A stretch of 41,793 nucleotides of DNA from positions 1-41,793 of the IMG/VR virus record IMGVR_UViG_3300030098_000851; one strand, given 5' to 3'. Below, piece after piece: positions 23,857 through 32,158 of this stretch (the stretch's first letter is position 1; every line of letters begins with the position of its first letter). The stretch is from a virus. The notes under the pieces are model-generated. The model did not search any database. It saw nothing but the letters and a program-made list of their open reading frames with translations, and was not told the DNA's origin. The position numbers and the translations under genes were made by a program.

Positions 23857-24467
23857 TAGTACCCATATAGACGATTGTTACGTCTCTTTGTTACTTTATA
23901 AGAGTACTCATTGTCATAAAGAACATTTGCGTCTTCACGTTCAGCTTCGTCTTGGAGAAGATGAGCATAGGTTTCTTGTTCCCTACGTCGCGTGAAGCCA
24001 TCCATAGCTACACTAGAGAGAACGACTTCTTGAAACTCTCTTGCCGCTCTGGCGGCTATGTATCTTTGAAGAGAATAAGTTAGGTCTGTGAATTCTTGTT
24101 GAATTACAATGTCTACGTATAATGAATCGTGATCATTATCTGTGGCAGAGGTCCAAGTTAAGGATTGGTTCTTAACGTCATACAGGTAACTACCACGAGG
24201 TACAGCGTTGATGTATGCGTGTTCGTCTACCGTGTCTACAGTCAGTGTATCACTAGGTAGTGGAAATTTATTATCAACATCTCTGGTAAGTTTATAGATC
24301 CTCTCTCGGTTACAATGCCAGCCTATCGACTGAACATCTTTATTCGTTTGGTTAAAGACACGTTCAGCGGTCTCTGCATCCGCTAAACCACTTTGTAGAG
24401 AGGACACAGGATTTTCGCCAATCGCATCTAACATGAGGTTTACTGCCTCAAGTACAGTCATGCTCAT
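23856..24467 (-). CDS. Tail tubular protein A (T7 gp11-like adaptor)
   Basis: This 203-residue protein compares with T7 gp11 (196). The N-terminus has the family pattern LEAVNLMLDAIGENPVSSL, with AETAERVFNQTNKDVQSIGW next, then a beta region and a helical end rich in Arg and Glu. It forms the dodecameric ring between the portal and the nozzle. It is followed by gp12 and preceded by a small zinc-ribbon gene that overlaps its start by 20 bases. Confidence 0.92.
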   Translation of the reverse strand: MSMTVLEAVNLMLDAIGENPVSSLQSGLADAETAERVFNQTNKDVQSIGWHCNRERIYKLTRDVDNKFPLPSDTLTVDTVDEHAYINAVPRGSYLYDVKNQSLTWTSATDNDHDSLYVDIVIQQEFTDLTYSLQRYIAARAAREFQEVVLSSVAMDGFTRRREQETYAHLLQDEAEREDANVLYDNEYSYKVTKRRNNRLYGY

Positions 24468-24594
24468 TAGCTTCTCCTAAATAAACCAACACAAAGGCAT
24501 TACATTCGGAACATGATAAGTTAGTTACAAGAACTCCTTCAGAGTCGTCATCTCCTCCCCATATAAGTTCAGAGTCGCAATGCCAGCATTTCAT
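24448..24594 (-). CDS. Small zinc-ribbon protein between capsid and tail genes
   Basis: This frame of 48 residues begins MKCWHCDSELIWGGDDDSEG; CWHC at 3-6 and CSEC at 28-31 form a zinc ribbon, followed by FVLVYLGEANE. The ATG at 24594 has a good AAAAGGAAAAC leader. I recall very similar MKCWHCxxELIWGGD proteins in many marine T7-like phages, of unknown role. It is the first gene after the capsid terminator, and its end overlaps the tail tubular A start. Confidence 0.75.
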   Translation of the reverse strand: MKCWHCDSELIWGGDDDSEGVLVTNLSCSECNAFVLVYLGEANEHDCT

Positions 24595-24610
24595 GTGTTT
24601 TCCTTTTCAA

Positions 24611-24652
24611 AATAAAAAAAAGGCACTCCCACGTTTTCACATGAGAGTGCCT
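24611..24652 (-). terminator. Strong intrinsic terminator after the capsid gene
   Basis: On the minus strand a 13-bp stem (AGGCACTCTCATG and CGTGGGAGTGCCT, two G-U pairs) with loop TGAAAA is followed by seven T. The position corresponds to the T7 terminator downstream of gene 10, and would raise capsid over tail expression. Confidence 0.92.
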
Positions 24653-24668
24653 AATTTCCCACAGGGGC

Positions 24669-25652
24669 TTACGAAGTCTTAAATTCAACCGCAAGCTCTG
24701 GACGCAAAGTTCCATGACCGACCGCCATCTTGGCAACCATGAAATCTTCTTGTCTACGGACATCCCGCTCAGTCTCCATTGCGAGGTCCATAAGTTTCAA
24801 CGTACCCACAGCTTCTGGACACCACATGATGCCAGTTGTCGTGGAGTAGTTGGCGCGATAGTCTGAGTACACAGACGTGTCGGACGTCTCGTTAGCCGTT
24901 GGCATGAGATTAGAACGAATGATGGTAACACCATCGATCATAATCATTCCACCACGACCAGCGACACCGCCAGCTTGTTCACCGTAATCACGGTTCAAGA
25001 CGAGGTAGCCATGTGAAGAATCCACAGCGTACTTGATAGCGTCAAATACGTCGGCATTCACCACGAGATAACGAGGCATGTCGTCAGGTACGTTGTTGTT
25101 GAACAGCGCAATGTTGGCTTCACGAATATGGTCAATCCATGACTTACCCGTAGTACCAGCGATAGAACTGTTAACAAGCGCAGCGTCTGTGATGACGTTA
25201 CCAGCCGGGAACGGACCATCAGCAGAGGTTCGAGCCGCAAGAACGATCTGACGTAGAACATTCTTGTCAAACTCACGAGCCAAAGCACGACCAAGTTCAG
25301 CAGAGAACTCAGACGTAACATCGAAGTGCGACATCTTCTCATCGAGGTCATAGATCGCAGTGTGGGCTACAAGCAGTCCATCAATGGTGATCGTGATCTC
25401 GGTGGTGTCGATGTCGTTACCTAGAAGTTGCTTTCCAGCCGAAGTATATTCCGCTGTTGCTTTCCAAGTTTTCGGGAATTGTGCCGACTTCCCGAACTCG
25501 ATGTTGCGAACGACGTGCTTATCGAGGGTTACCACTTGTTCCGTATAGGCAGTAAGAACCTCACCTCCAAAGACTTTGAGAAATAGATTTCTGTCGTCAG
25601 AGGTACTCTGCCCATAACCGAAACGTGCGGGAGTGCTAGTTACACCAGCCAT
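24669..25652 (-). CDS. Major capsid protein (T7 gp10-like)
   Basis: This 327-residue HK97-fold shell protein compares with T7 gp10A (345). Near the N-terminus are LFLKVFGGEVLTAYTEQVV and then GKSAQFPKTWKATAEYTSAG, the conserved N-arm and E-loop region of this family; SHFDVTSEFSAELGRALARE and MPRYLVVNADVFDAIKYAVD lie in the middle. The start has a strong GGGAGG site. The gene sits after scaffold and the 133-residue head protein and before the terminator. No frameshift product is apparent. Confidence 0.93.
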   Translation of the reverse strand: MAGVTSTPARFGYGQSTSDDRNLFLKVFGGEVLTAYTEQVVTLDKHVVRNIEFGKSAQFPKTWKATAEYTSAGKQLLGNDIDTTEITITIDGLLVAHTAIYDLDEKMSHFDVTSEFSAELGRALAREFDKNVLRQIVLAARTSADGPFPAGNVITDAALVNSSIAGTTGKSWIDHIREANIALFNNNVPDDMPRYLVVNADVFDAIKYAVDSSHGYLVLNRDYGEQAGGVAGRGGMIMIDGVTIIRSNLMPTANETSDTSVYSDYRANYSTTTGIMWCPEAVGTLKLMDLAMETERDVRRQEDFMVAKMAVGHGTLRPELAVEFKTS

Positions 25653-25666
25653 TATTCAGTCCTCCC

Positions 25667-26068
25667 TTAACCTAATAGACCAACGGCGGCGGCTGTAGCC
25701 AGATCACCATTCGTCGCGTTAACGGTAGCACTCGTCACAGGAATGTAATGAACCTTCACAGGCCCAGTGAATGCTACCGCATTAGCTGAGTTGCTTGAGT
25801 TATAAACATTGCCGTTTGAACGAGCGAAGTTTGAATTAGTGACAGAGATAACTCCGACACCACATTCCCATTGGACTGCACCAGCGGCATTCTTGCCCAT
25901 TGCGGAATACCAGACAGTATCACTGTCTGCAATCGTAGCGGTGGTTTCACGGTCAGTCAGTTTACCGCAACCTCCAAGTTCAATACCTCCAGTAGGAAGC
26001 GTTGAGGAGTTTGCGTGACCCGCCTGTACCAATTCACCAGCGCCGACAAAATCATGGATATGTGCCAT
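25667..26068 (-). CDS. Probable head decoration protein
   Basis: This 133-residue protein lies between scaffold and major capsid, where T7 has no gene. It has low charge and is rich in Ala, Val, Asn, Ser and Thr, with beta-type sequence (VQWECGVGVISVTNSNFARS, AFTGPVKVHYIPVTSATVNA). Size, composition, position and a strong AAGGAG start suggest an abundant capsid-decorating or stabilizing protein. I see no known family signature. A 104-base gap upstream carries a pyrimidine/A-rich leader with CCAACCACCCAACTACTAAC-type repeats. Confidence 0.6.
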   Translation of the reverse strand: MAHIHDFVGAGELVQAGHANSSTLPTGGIELGGCGKLTDRETTATIADSDTVWYSAMGKNAAGAVQWECGVGVISVTNSNFARSNGNVYNSSNSANAVAFTGPVKVHYIPVTSATVNATNGDLATAAAVGLLG

Positions 26069-26172
26069 GACATTCTCCTTACTAGTTGGTTAGTAGTTGG
26101 GTGGTTGGTGACCTTTTCCGTAAGATTGTCCACCGTAGTGGGTCAGAGGTATTGGTCTATCCCGAAGGATTC

Positions 26173-26964
26173 TTAAAAGTTCGATCTTCCTACTCGGAGT
26201 CGAACTTGATTTCTAAATGCTGGATCAGACTTATATCGAGGGTCTGACATAGCTTCGATCATTTGTTGTTTTGAGGGGAAAGCCGCTCCGCTAACACCAG
26301 ACATTTCTCCTTCAACCAGACTAGGAGCGCGGCTATTCTGATCAGAAGCCACGCCGTCCACTTGGCTGGATACACGGAGAGAGTCGATAGCCATCCTCCA
26401 ATTCGGTGAATTAAGCATGTCATTATAATTATTTACTTCCTCCTCACTAAGATTACTTCTCGCCCAATCGAACATAGCGTTTATATTTTCCTCTCCACCA
26501 GCGTACTCAATAGTACGTTGTTGAGAGAACTCTTGACCTACGCTGTGAAGCTCAAGGTAGTTATTAATAATGTCATCAGGAATACCAGCGGCATTTAATG
26601 ACTTACGATGATCGTCAGATAATTCATTGTTTACTGCAAAGTCCGAGGAGATCTTGTCCCAATCGAGCGAAGGTTGTTCAGTAACATTTTTAGATACACT
26701 CTCAGAGGGAGACTCATCGGAGGAGGTTTTCTGTTGCTCCAATCTATACTCAAGTTCCTTGACATGATTAGACCAATCATACGCACCAGTCTCCTTATTA
26801 TAAAATTTATCCATACCGTTCTCAGGCATCGGTGGAGTCTCTGCTGTAAAACTTTGTGCGTTTGTGTCTTCACTTGCAGCCCCTTCAAATCGCTGCACCA
26901 TCATCTCGTTATATTCGGGAGTGCCTTTTTCTGGTGCTACCTCAACTTGTGCTTCTTCACTCAT
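26173..26964 (-). CDS. Capsid assembly scaffold (T7 gp9-like)
   Basis: This 263-residue, acidic, mostly helical and probably disordered protein has Glu- and Ser-rich N-terminal half (VEVAPEKGTPEYNEMMVQRF) and a basic C-terminus (RNQVRLRVGRSNF) that should bind the capsid shell from inside. T7 gp9 is 307 residues. It directs prohead assembly around the portal and leaves afterwards. Its start overlaps the portal gene end by eight bases. Confidence 0.88.
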   Translation of the reverse strand: MSEEAQVEVAPEKGTPEYNEMMVQRFEGAASEDTNAQSFTAETPPMPENGMDKFYNKETGAYDWSNHVKELEYRLEQQKTSSDESPSESVSKNVTEQPSLDWDKISSDFAVNNELSDDHRKSLNAAGIPDDIINNYLELHSVGQEFSQQRTIEYAGGEENINAMFDWARSNLSEEEVNNYNDMLNSPNWRMAIDSLRVSSQVDGVASDQNSRAPSLVEGEMSGVSGAAFPSKQQMIEAMSDPRYKSDPAFRNQVRLRVGRSNF

Positions 26965-28429
26965 TCATTTGTCCTTCAATAGCGGGTGCGACCTGTTCAG
27001 CCATTTGCATCATCTGACGTTGCTGCCTGAGTTGGGCAGCTTCTTGTTCAGATCGCACCACTTGTGGGAGTCCTAAACCATTGAATGCACGTGTCAGTAA
27101 CTCTGGCATCTTCACGTAATCCAATGACATCTCTGGCCCAAGCATTTGCACAATCTGTGCAGCGGCTTGAACTTTATGAACGTCTTGCTCTCTCCCAAGT
27201 GCTGACAGTCCTGTTGTAATTTGAGGTTCAATAAGATCTTCTTCAAACGGAGGCAGCGCACCTTGTTCGATCATCTGAATCATCAGACGCTCAAGTCTCT
27301 TACGCTGCATTTCTTGTGACATGGTGGAGTAGACACCCCCTAACGTACCTTCAAGTTCTTCCGCTAACATGCGAAGCTCTGTAGCCGTCACACGTTCAGC
27401 GTCTCTCGTCATTCCACTGTTAAGTAAGAATGCTGAAGATAGAACTTGGGTTAATCGTTGAACTTCTTGTGCTGCAATTTGTAGTCCAGTGACATTGGTA
27501 AACTGCAACATTGAGGTGTCTTCTGGATTACCTACCACTACCTCACCGTTATTAGCTTCAGCAATACGGCGGCGAAGGTTTGCGCCAGAGGCGTTGGGAC
27601 GGACCATATAAATATGGCGAGACGCCATTGTCGATCCATCAAGTAATGACTTCGCCATCCCATCTAGAGCTACGAGATCAGGGTAATGCTCTTCAATTTT
27701 ACCCCGTCCATAATCTTCAGATGGAACCAAAGCCCAGCGTAATGGTATAAAAGGAAGTACGTCGTAAACACCTTGAGAGTTAGGTACGATCTGTTCCTCA
27801 ATCTCCTGTTGGATTTCGTACTGACCTTTGTCGTTGCGTCTAATCCATGTGTACATATCGACATACTCATGGCCTAACTGTGTCTTAACTGTAGTCTCAA
27901 TCGGGGAATTTTCGGGGGAGATTTGTTGGTGGAGTATAATCTCTTTTACTGCACCTGTGAGATCACGCTCGACAACATATTGATCTAATCGATAAACACG
28001 AAGTTGATTATCTGGCCCTATGTATTCAAGGGCATTACCAGTTGTGATCAATAGTTGGAGGGATAAATTTGTTGCGCTTCGCCAGTTTAATCTATCGATC
28101 TCCGACATGATTAACTTTTCAGCCAATGTAAACCCACGCTCTAGATCAGCGGGAGGGGCAAGCTCTCCTGATTGAAGGAGGACATCATTAGGTATCACTA
28201 GTTTAAAGAAGGTTTGTCCCGGTGGTAGTAGTGCAGTTAACAAACGTGATGAAAGGTTAACAACACACCTAGCACCTAGCCCTTGATAAGGCTCTGGTAG
28301 TTCTTGTGTGTATGTATGTCCTTCGGGGGGAAGGAGCGACGGCACAGTTAGTTCAACTGCACGTCTAGCTCTTTTAAGGAACGGCTCTCTACGTAGGCTT
28401 AGATTGAAGTACCGTTCTTTTGCACTCAT
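26957..28429 (-). CDS. Portal protein (T7 gp8-like head-tail connector)
   Basis: This 490-residue protein compares with T7 gp8 (536). Family-like regions are LTVPSLLPPEGHTYTQELPE-like sequence near residues 28-48, VVNLSSRLLTALLPPGQTFF at about 56-75, GMTRDAERVTATELRMLAEE near 358-378, and helical C-terminal repeats rich in Gln (QVVRSEQEAAQLRQQRQMMQ). Twelve copies form the ring at one vertex through which DNA is packed. Start overlaps the small upstream gene by four bases. Confidence 0.95.
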   Translation of the reverse strand: MSAKERYFNLSLRREPFLKRARRAVELTVPSLLPPEGHTYTQELPEPYQGLGARCVVNLSSRLLTALLPPGQTFFKLVIPNDVLLQSGELAPPADLERGFTLAEKLIMSEIDRLNWRSATNLSLQLLITTGNALEYIGPDNQLRVYRLDQYVVERDLTGAVKEIILHQQISPENSPIETTVKTQLGHEYVDMYTWIRRNDKGQYEIQQEIEEQIVPNSQGVYDVLPFIPLRWALVPSEDYGRGKIEEHYPDLVALDGMAKSLLDGSTMASRHIYMVRPNASGANLRRRIAEANNGEVVVGNPEDTSMLQFTNVTGLQIAAQEVQRLTQVLSSAFLLNSGMTRDAERVTATELRMLAEELEGTLGGVYSTMSQEMQRKRLERLMIQMIEQGALPPFEEDLIEPQITTGLSALGREQDVHKVQAAAQIVQMLGPEMSLDYVKMPELLTRAFNGLGLPQVVRSEQEAAQLRQQRQMMQMAEQVAPAIEGQMNE

Positions 28430-28674
28430 GTACTCACAGTGAGACCCGTACTGTCACCTACAGCGGGGCTTATTGTTAAACCAGAGACACCTAATCTACG
28501 ACGGCGTATGCGTTCTGCTTGGGCGCTGGCTTTCATTCTAGCACTGGACTCCTCCTCAGTCTGTGGAAGGTCAGCATCGAGCTTTGCTTTAGGATCAGGC
28601 TCTGGCTCTGGGTCAGGAACAACAGGAGGAGGAGGGTTGTAAGCTGGTATCTTCGGAGCCATTAAGAAACCCAT
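28426..28674 (-). CDS. Small proline-rich virion-associated protein
   Basis: This 82-residue protein has a proline/acid-rich first third (PAYNPPPPVVPDPEPEPDPK) and ends with a basic, Gly/Ser-rich part (RIRRRRLGVSGLTIS). Such a basic tail ending in small residues recalls T7 gp7.3, a tail assembly protein in the same position before the portal. The resemblance is by composition, so the assignment is tentative. An internal ATG at 28662 is an alternative start. TGATG links it to the gene upstream. Confidence 0.55.
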   Translation of the reverse strand: MGFLMAPKIPAYNPPPPVVPDPEPEPDPKAKLDADLPQTEEESSARMKASAQAERIRRRRLGVSGLTISPAVGDSTGLTVST

Positions 28675-28931
28675 CAGATCGATACTCCTGATCGAGAACC
28701 ACCGATACCACCTAGTGATGATTTTATATTAGGTCTTCCCCCGCCACGCACACGAGCTTGTTTTACTTTCTCAGGGTTTAACCCTTCTTTGCTGACAGGG
28801 AATTTATTTTTAAAATCTATCTGCTTTTGAGCTTTATCCCGCGCAGCAATATCACTGTAGCTCTTACCATCTGAGTCATAGTAGATCGGTGGTGGCGCGG
28901 GTGGATCAGGCGGTCTACTTGGGCCTCCCAT
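28674..28931 (-). CDS. Small proline- and glycine-rich protein, gp7.3-like tail
   Basis: This 85-residue protein starts MGGPSRPPDPPAPPPIYYDS, has a short lysine-rich helix, and ends in RVRGGGRPNIKSSLGGIGGS and a few small residues, similar to the end of T7 gp7.3 (RSSGGGINI). It and its neighbour share the design of a proline-rich head and basic Gly/Ser tail, and may be diverged duplicates. A strong GGAG leader precedes the ATG. Confidence 0.55.
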   Translation of the reverse strand: MGGPSRPPDPPAPPPIYYDSDGKSYSDIAARDKAQKQIDFKNKFPVSKEGLNPEKVKQARVRGGGRPNIKSSLGGIGGSRSGVSI

Positions 28932-28935
28932 GACG

Positions 28936-29331
28936 TTACTCCTTCATTTTGTAAATTGCGAATGGTGGGTACACCTCGAACCCAAAACGAAGAAGGTGAT
29001 TTAATCGCTCGGTGTTCTGGGGATGGTGAATAAGAACTGTGTCTGCATCAATAAGATCAGCAACAGCTTTAAGTTTGTGGAAACATTTCTTTGTGTACCA
29101 AATTTTGTGGAACTTTGGTGCTATCGAAATGTTTAGGTCAAATATTTTGTACGTGTCAGGGACCGGGGCAAACCAGAAGTAACCTATAATCTGGTTTGCC
29201 TTAGTCACTGCTTTGAAGAGTATCGAGAAATCGATAAGGTCTTGCTTAGACCAGAGAAACGGATAGCCAGACTCAGAGATAAACTCTACGACTTCATCAG
29301 TCGGTTGAGTTAGCTTTAAGTCCCAATTCAT
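28936..29331 (-). CDS. GNAT-like protein (T7 gp13-type)
   Basis: This is a 131-residue protein. ANQIIGYFWFAPVP, FDLNISIAPKFHKIWYTKKC and LIHHPQNTERLNHLLRFGFE follow the strand-helix order of GNAT acetyltransferases, including a possible acetyl-CoA loop region, and the final RFGFEVYPPFAIYKM matches the usual last strands. Phage proteins of this type, such as T7 gp13, are often needed for virion morphogenesis with no shown acetylation. It sits at the border of replication and virion genes. Confidence 0.6.
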   Translation of the reverse strand: MNWDLKLTQPTDEVVEFISESGYPFLWSKQDLIDFSILFKAVTKANQIIGYFWFAPVPDTYKIFDLNISIAPKFHKIWYTKKCFHKLKAVADLIDADTVLIHHPQNTERLNHLLRFGFEVYPPFAIYKMKE

Positions 29332-29509
29332 TTTGCTTCCATGCAGCTAATTCAGTTACAAGATCAACAATCCCTGCATAACGATGGGCCTCTTCAATTG
29401 TCTGATCTGGTAAGATGCACCTCTCAGGGTACACCTCAACCAGTAGATCAATAAGCTCATACGCTGTCTCAGGAATAAACTCGTCTGCAATACCGGGACT
29501 CTCAAGCAT
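29297..29509 (-). CDS. Small hypothetical helical protein
   Basis: I choose the ATG at 29509, because GGAGGAG stands six bases upstream; longer frames start inside the reductase gene. It gives 70 residues, acidic, probably all helical: IPETAYELIDLLVEVYPERC and EEAHRYAGIVDLVTELAAWK. No family is recognised. It overlaps the end of the reductase gene by eight bases and the next gene by 35. Confidence 0.6.
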   Translation of the reverse strand: MLESPGIADEFIPETAYELIDLLVEVYPERCILPDQTIEEAHRYAGIVDLVTELAAWKQNELGLKANSTD

Positions 29510-31184
29510 TACACACTCCTCCATGTCCTGTGATTTCACATATGTCGTGAGCTTCCACGCCTTCCTCAAACTCCTCACCTAGTTTTTCCTTGGCATCTTT
29601 GTAATCAACAGGGACCAGAGGTTGCCCTCCACGTGAGCCATCAGGATAGACAGTGAACCCTCTGAGTTTATGTGCATACTTAGCTAGTGTATGGGCGAAG
29701 TCATCAACGATATCTTCGTTGTTGTATTTCGTACCCCAAGCGGGAAGGTTGATCGTGCTGGATATACACATGTCTACATATAACTGCACGTCTGCTTGGA
29801 ACTTCATCCGTCGTTCATATTGAGGAGCTAGGTCTAATGCTGATTCTATCTTGTCAGGGGATGTACCATACAGATCTATGAGTTCTTGGGCTGTGCTATC
29901 CACTACGTATTGATAGTGCCAGCGTGTACCAGCTTTTAGGTATCGGCGTTTGTATGCTACAGCAAAGATAGGTTCGATACCGCTTGAACTACCAGCGAGG
30001 ATGGCAATAGAACCTGTTGGTGCAATAGCTCTATTCGCAACAGGTCTTGAGATAGATAATTCATTGGCGAAGTTTTCACTCGTTGCGTCACTAACCCCTT
30101 TATATAGCTGAAGCCATCGACGTAGTTCTGGTGTTACTTCGTAACGACACCCTCTCTTTAAGAGCCACTCATGTATCCCCATGAGACCAAGACCTAGACG
30201 ACGGTTCTTACGACGAACCTTGTAGACCTCTTCATAAGGAAGATCAGCTTCAAGTGTTCCACAAAGAAGAAACTTTGTAGCTAACTCAACGACGGTTTTA
30301 AGTTGAGAGATGTCATCGATGCGTCCAAGATTAATTGAACCTAAGTTGCACACGTCAGAGTCGTCGGCACTGCTAACTTCACAACATGCGTTCCGAAGTG
30401 TCTCATCTTCTTTCTCAAAGAAATTAAAAGAGAACCCCGGCTCACCTGTCTTTAAACTTTGACGCACGTTTGTCTTAAAGGTTTCACCAACCTCACCAGT
30501 CTCCCAATAGTTAACCAACCAATCGGTGTCGTAATTAACTGAGATGTTCGTGTAGTCTAGCGGGGCTGGAAAATTAAAGTCAGCTTCCTTTAGTTGACCT
30601 ACGCTCATGTCAGTACCAGCGACAGGGAGATTGTACCAATCTTTAGCATGGAGCCACTCAGGAATATCAGGGTGATTCCAATTAAGGGAACCATAGATCG
30701 CACTGCGACGTGATCCCCCTTGCATTACACTACGTCCAATCGCATTGATCTTCGTAGCAGCAGGGACAACACCACTTGCTACACCTCCAGTGCCTTTGAT
30801 CGCTGCACCAGCGGGGCGATAGACAGAATAATCAACACCGATACCACCACCAGAAGATAGGCATAGCTCTGCCTTCTGTGACAGGTCTGCCCAGTCCTCA
30901 CGTGTATCTTCTTTTGCTTTTAGTAGATAACAGTTGTTAAAGAACTTCTTCATTCGACCAGCGTAATAGAGATACCGACCACCGGGGATAAACTGGAGAT
31001 TCTCCATAACCCCTTTGAGTTCTTCTTTTTCATCACCAGACATCTTGTCTCCACACACGTCTTCGACAAGGGTTCCACATAACTCAGCCCACGTCTCAGC
31101 ACCCTCATGTGCGTACTTAGTGTGGAAGATATCTTCCGAAAACTTACTTCGGAACATTGGATTTTGATTAGAACGCCACGTCAT
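29502..31184 (-). CDS. nrdJ: Class II (adenosylcobalamin-dependent) ribonucleotide reductase
   Basis: This 560-residue enzyme would reduce ribonucleotides to deoxyribonucleotides for phage DNA synthesis. Cysteine layout fits class II: C85 in FNNCY and C279 in VCNLGSINLGR as the redox pair, and C267 in NACCE (the NxCxE motif) as the likely thiyl radical residue with N265 and E269. Two C-terminal cysteines (CEITGHGGVC) would re-reduce the active site. No ATP-cone is visible, and there is no partner radical-generating subunit nearby, which supports class II. Similar reductases are known in roseophage SIO1-type podoviruses. The ATG overlaps the exonuclease stop as ATGA. Confidence 0.9.
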   Translation of the reverse strand: MTWRSNQNPMFRSKFSEDIFHTKYAHEGAETWAELCGTLVEDVCGDKMSGDEKEELKGVMENLQFIPGGRYLYYAGRMKKFFNNCYLLKAKEDTREDWADLSQKAELCLSSGGGIGVDYSVYRPAGAAIKGTGGVASGVVPAATKINAIGRSVMQGGSRRSAIYGSLNWNHPDIPEWLHAKDWYNLPVAGTDMSVGQLKEADFNFPAPLDYTNISVNYDTDWLVNYWETGEVGETFKTNVRQSLKTGEPGFSFNFFEKEDETLRNACCEVSSADDSDVCNLGSINLGRIDDISQLKTVVELATKFLLCGTLEADLPYEEVYKVRRKNRRLGLGLMGIHEWLLKRGCRYEVTPELRRWLQLYKGVSDATSENFANELSISRPVANRAIAPTGSIAILAGSSSGIEPIFAVAYKRRYLKAGTRWHYQYVVDSTAQELIDLYGTSPDKIESALDLAPQYERRMKFQADVQLYVDMCISSTINLPAWGTKYNNEDIVDDFAHTLAKYAHKLRGFTVYPDGSRGGQPLVPVDYKDAKEKLGEEFEEGVEAHDICEITGHGGVCNA

Positions 31185-32158
31185 TTAGCAGACCTCCCCT
31201 GTGTTGTTAGTTTCTTTTTCCTTTTGACGAATCGCCGCCGTCGCAATGAGTCTGTCGAGGTAGATCCTTGCTTTTTGGAGGTCTTCGACTCCTCCTTTAC
31301 GTCTCCATCGACTGACGTACTTGACGATATTTCCTTCGTGGAATCCGAGACCTTGGCTTTCGATAAGATCGAGGGGATCGCACCCCCGTCCTTGGTAGTG
31401 AGGGACAATGTGATGTCTGTCTTGAGAGGATGCCAAAGTCTAATCTCCTGTTTGTCTCGGTTGTAATCTTCTGAACGAAGGATGCGTGTCAGTCTTGCAG
31501 TTGCAATTGCGTCTCGCTCATTTAGTCCAGCGTTATTGTATGCGGAAACCACTGTAGCCCACAGTGCTGCTAAAACACTGTGAGTCTCCGCAAGTATCTT
31601 CTCTGCTTTCTTAGGGCCGATACGAGGGATGCCTTTGATCCCATCGACACGGTCTCCCATTAAGGTCTGGAGCATCCAGAACCTATCAGCTTGACCAATA
31701 GAAATTCTTTTTGGTCCTCGGTCTTTGTCTGGATTGAACACCATGCCGGGGATCGTTTGCATATCCTTATCGATGCTGACGATCACACTGTCAGTGCCTG
31801 ATGTCGTGTGGTAGATGCCCATCACATCGTCAGCTTCTAACCCCTCGACAGAATAACTTTCATGGTTTGATTTCATCCACTCAGTTACTTCAAGAAGTAA
31901 CTCAGGTTTCTCGCCGCCACGGTTTGTTTTGTAAGTATCACTTATTTCTTTGCGGAAATTATAATTGCTACTCCAGCATAGAATGGCTCGGTTCTGTCGA
32001 GCGCCATGCATCCACTCATTAATAATATACTGCGCGGATTCTTTCGCCTGTTGTGAACTAAGGGTGTTACCCTCAACTCCATCGTTCCAGTCTATGTTTT
32101 CTTGTGCAACACTCGCCGCTCGGTATGCGACGATGTCAGCGTCTATCAATGCTACCAT
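31181..32158 (-). CDS. 5'-3' exonuclease (T7 gp6-like)
   Basis: This 325-residue FEN/PIN-type nuclease has acidic metal-binding clusters VALIDADIVAYRA (2-14), VEGLEADDVMGI near 103-114 and IVSIDKDMQTIPG near 125-137; helix-hairpin-helix IKGIPRIGPKKAEKIL lies near 173-188. It would remove RNA primers and degrade host DNA. T7 gp6 has 300 residues. The catalytic domain ends around residue 240; the last 84 residues are Ser/Thr/Lys-rich and low in complexity and are encoded over the complete DUF3310-type gene in another frame. Start overlaps the polymerase stop as TGATG. Confidence 0.9.
   Translation of the reverse strand: MVALIDADIVAYRAASVAQENIDWNDGVEGNTLSSQQAKESAQYIINEWMHGARQNRAILCWSSNYNFRKEISDTYKTNRGGEKPELLLEVTEWMKSNHESYSVEGLEADDVMGIYHTTSGTDSVIVSIDKDMQTIPGMVFNPDKDRGPKRISIGQADRFWMLQTLMGDRVDGIKGIPRIGPKKAEKILAETHSVLAALWATVVSAYNNAGLNERDAIATARLTRILRSEDYNRDKQEIRLWHPLKTDITLSLTTKDGGAIPSILSKAKVSDSTKEISSSTSVDGDVKEESKTSKKQGSTSTDSLRRRRFVKRKKKLTTQGRSAK
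31185..31436 (-). CDS. DUF3310-type protein nested in the exonuclease gene
   Basis: This 83-residue protein carries the typical DUF3310 pattern: HYQGRGCDPLDLIESQGLGF, HEGNIVKYVSRWRRKGG and DLQKARIYLDRLI (residues 13-65). DUF3310 proteins occur widely in phages; part of T7 gp1.7 (a nucleotide kinase) belongs to this group. The start is a TTG at 31436 with CAGGAG eight bases upstream; no ATG is available in frame before the domain. The whole gene lies inside the 3' end of the exonuclease gene in another frame, and both stop within four bases of each other. Confidence 0.82.
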   Translation of the reverse strand: MASSQDRHHIVPHYQGRGCDPLDLIESQGLGFHEGNIVKYVSRWRRKGGVEDLQKARIYLDRLIATAAIRQKEKETNNTGEVC

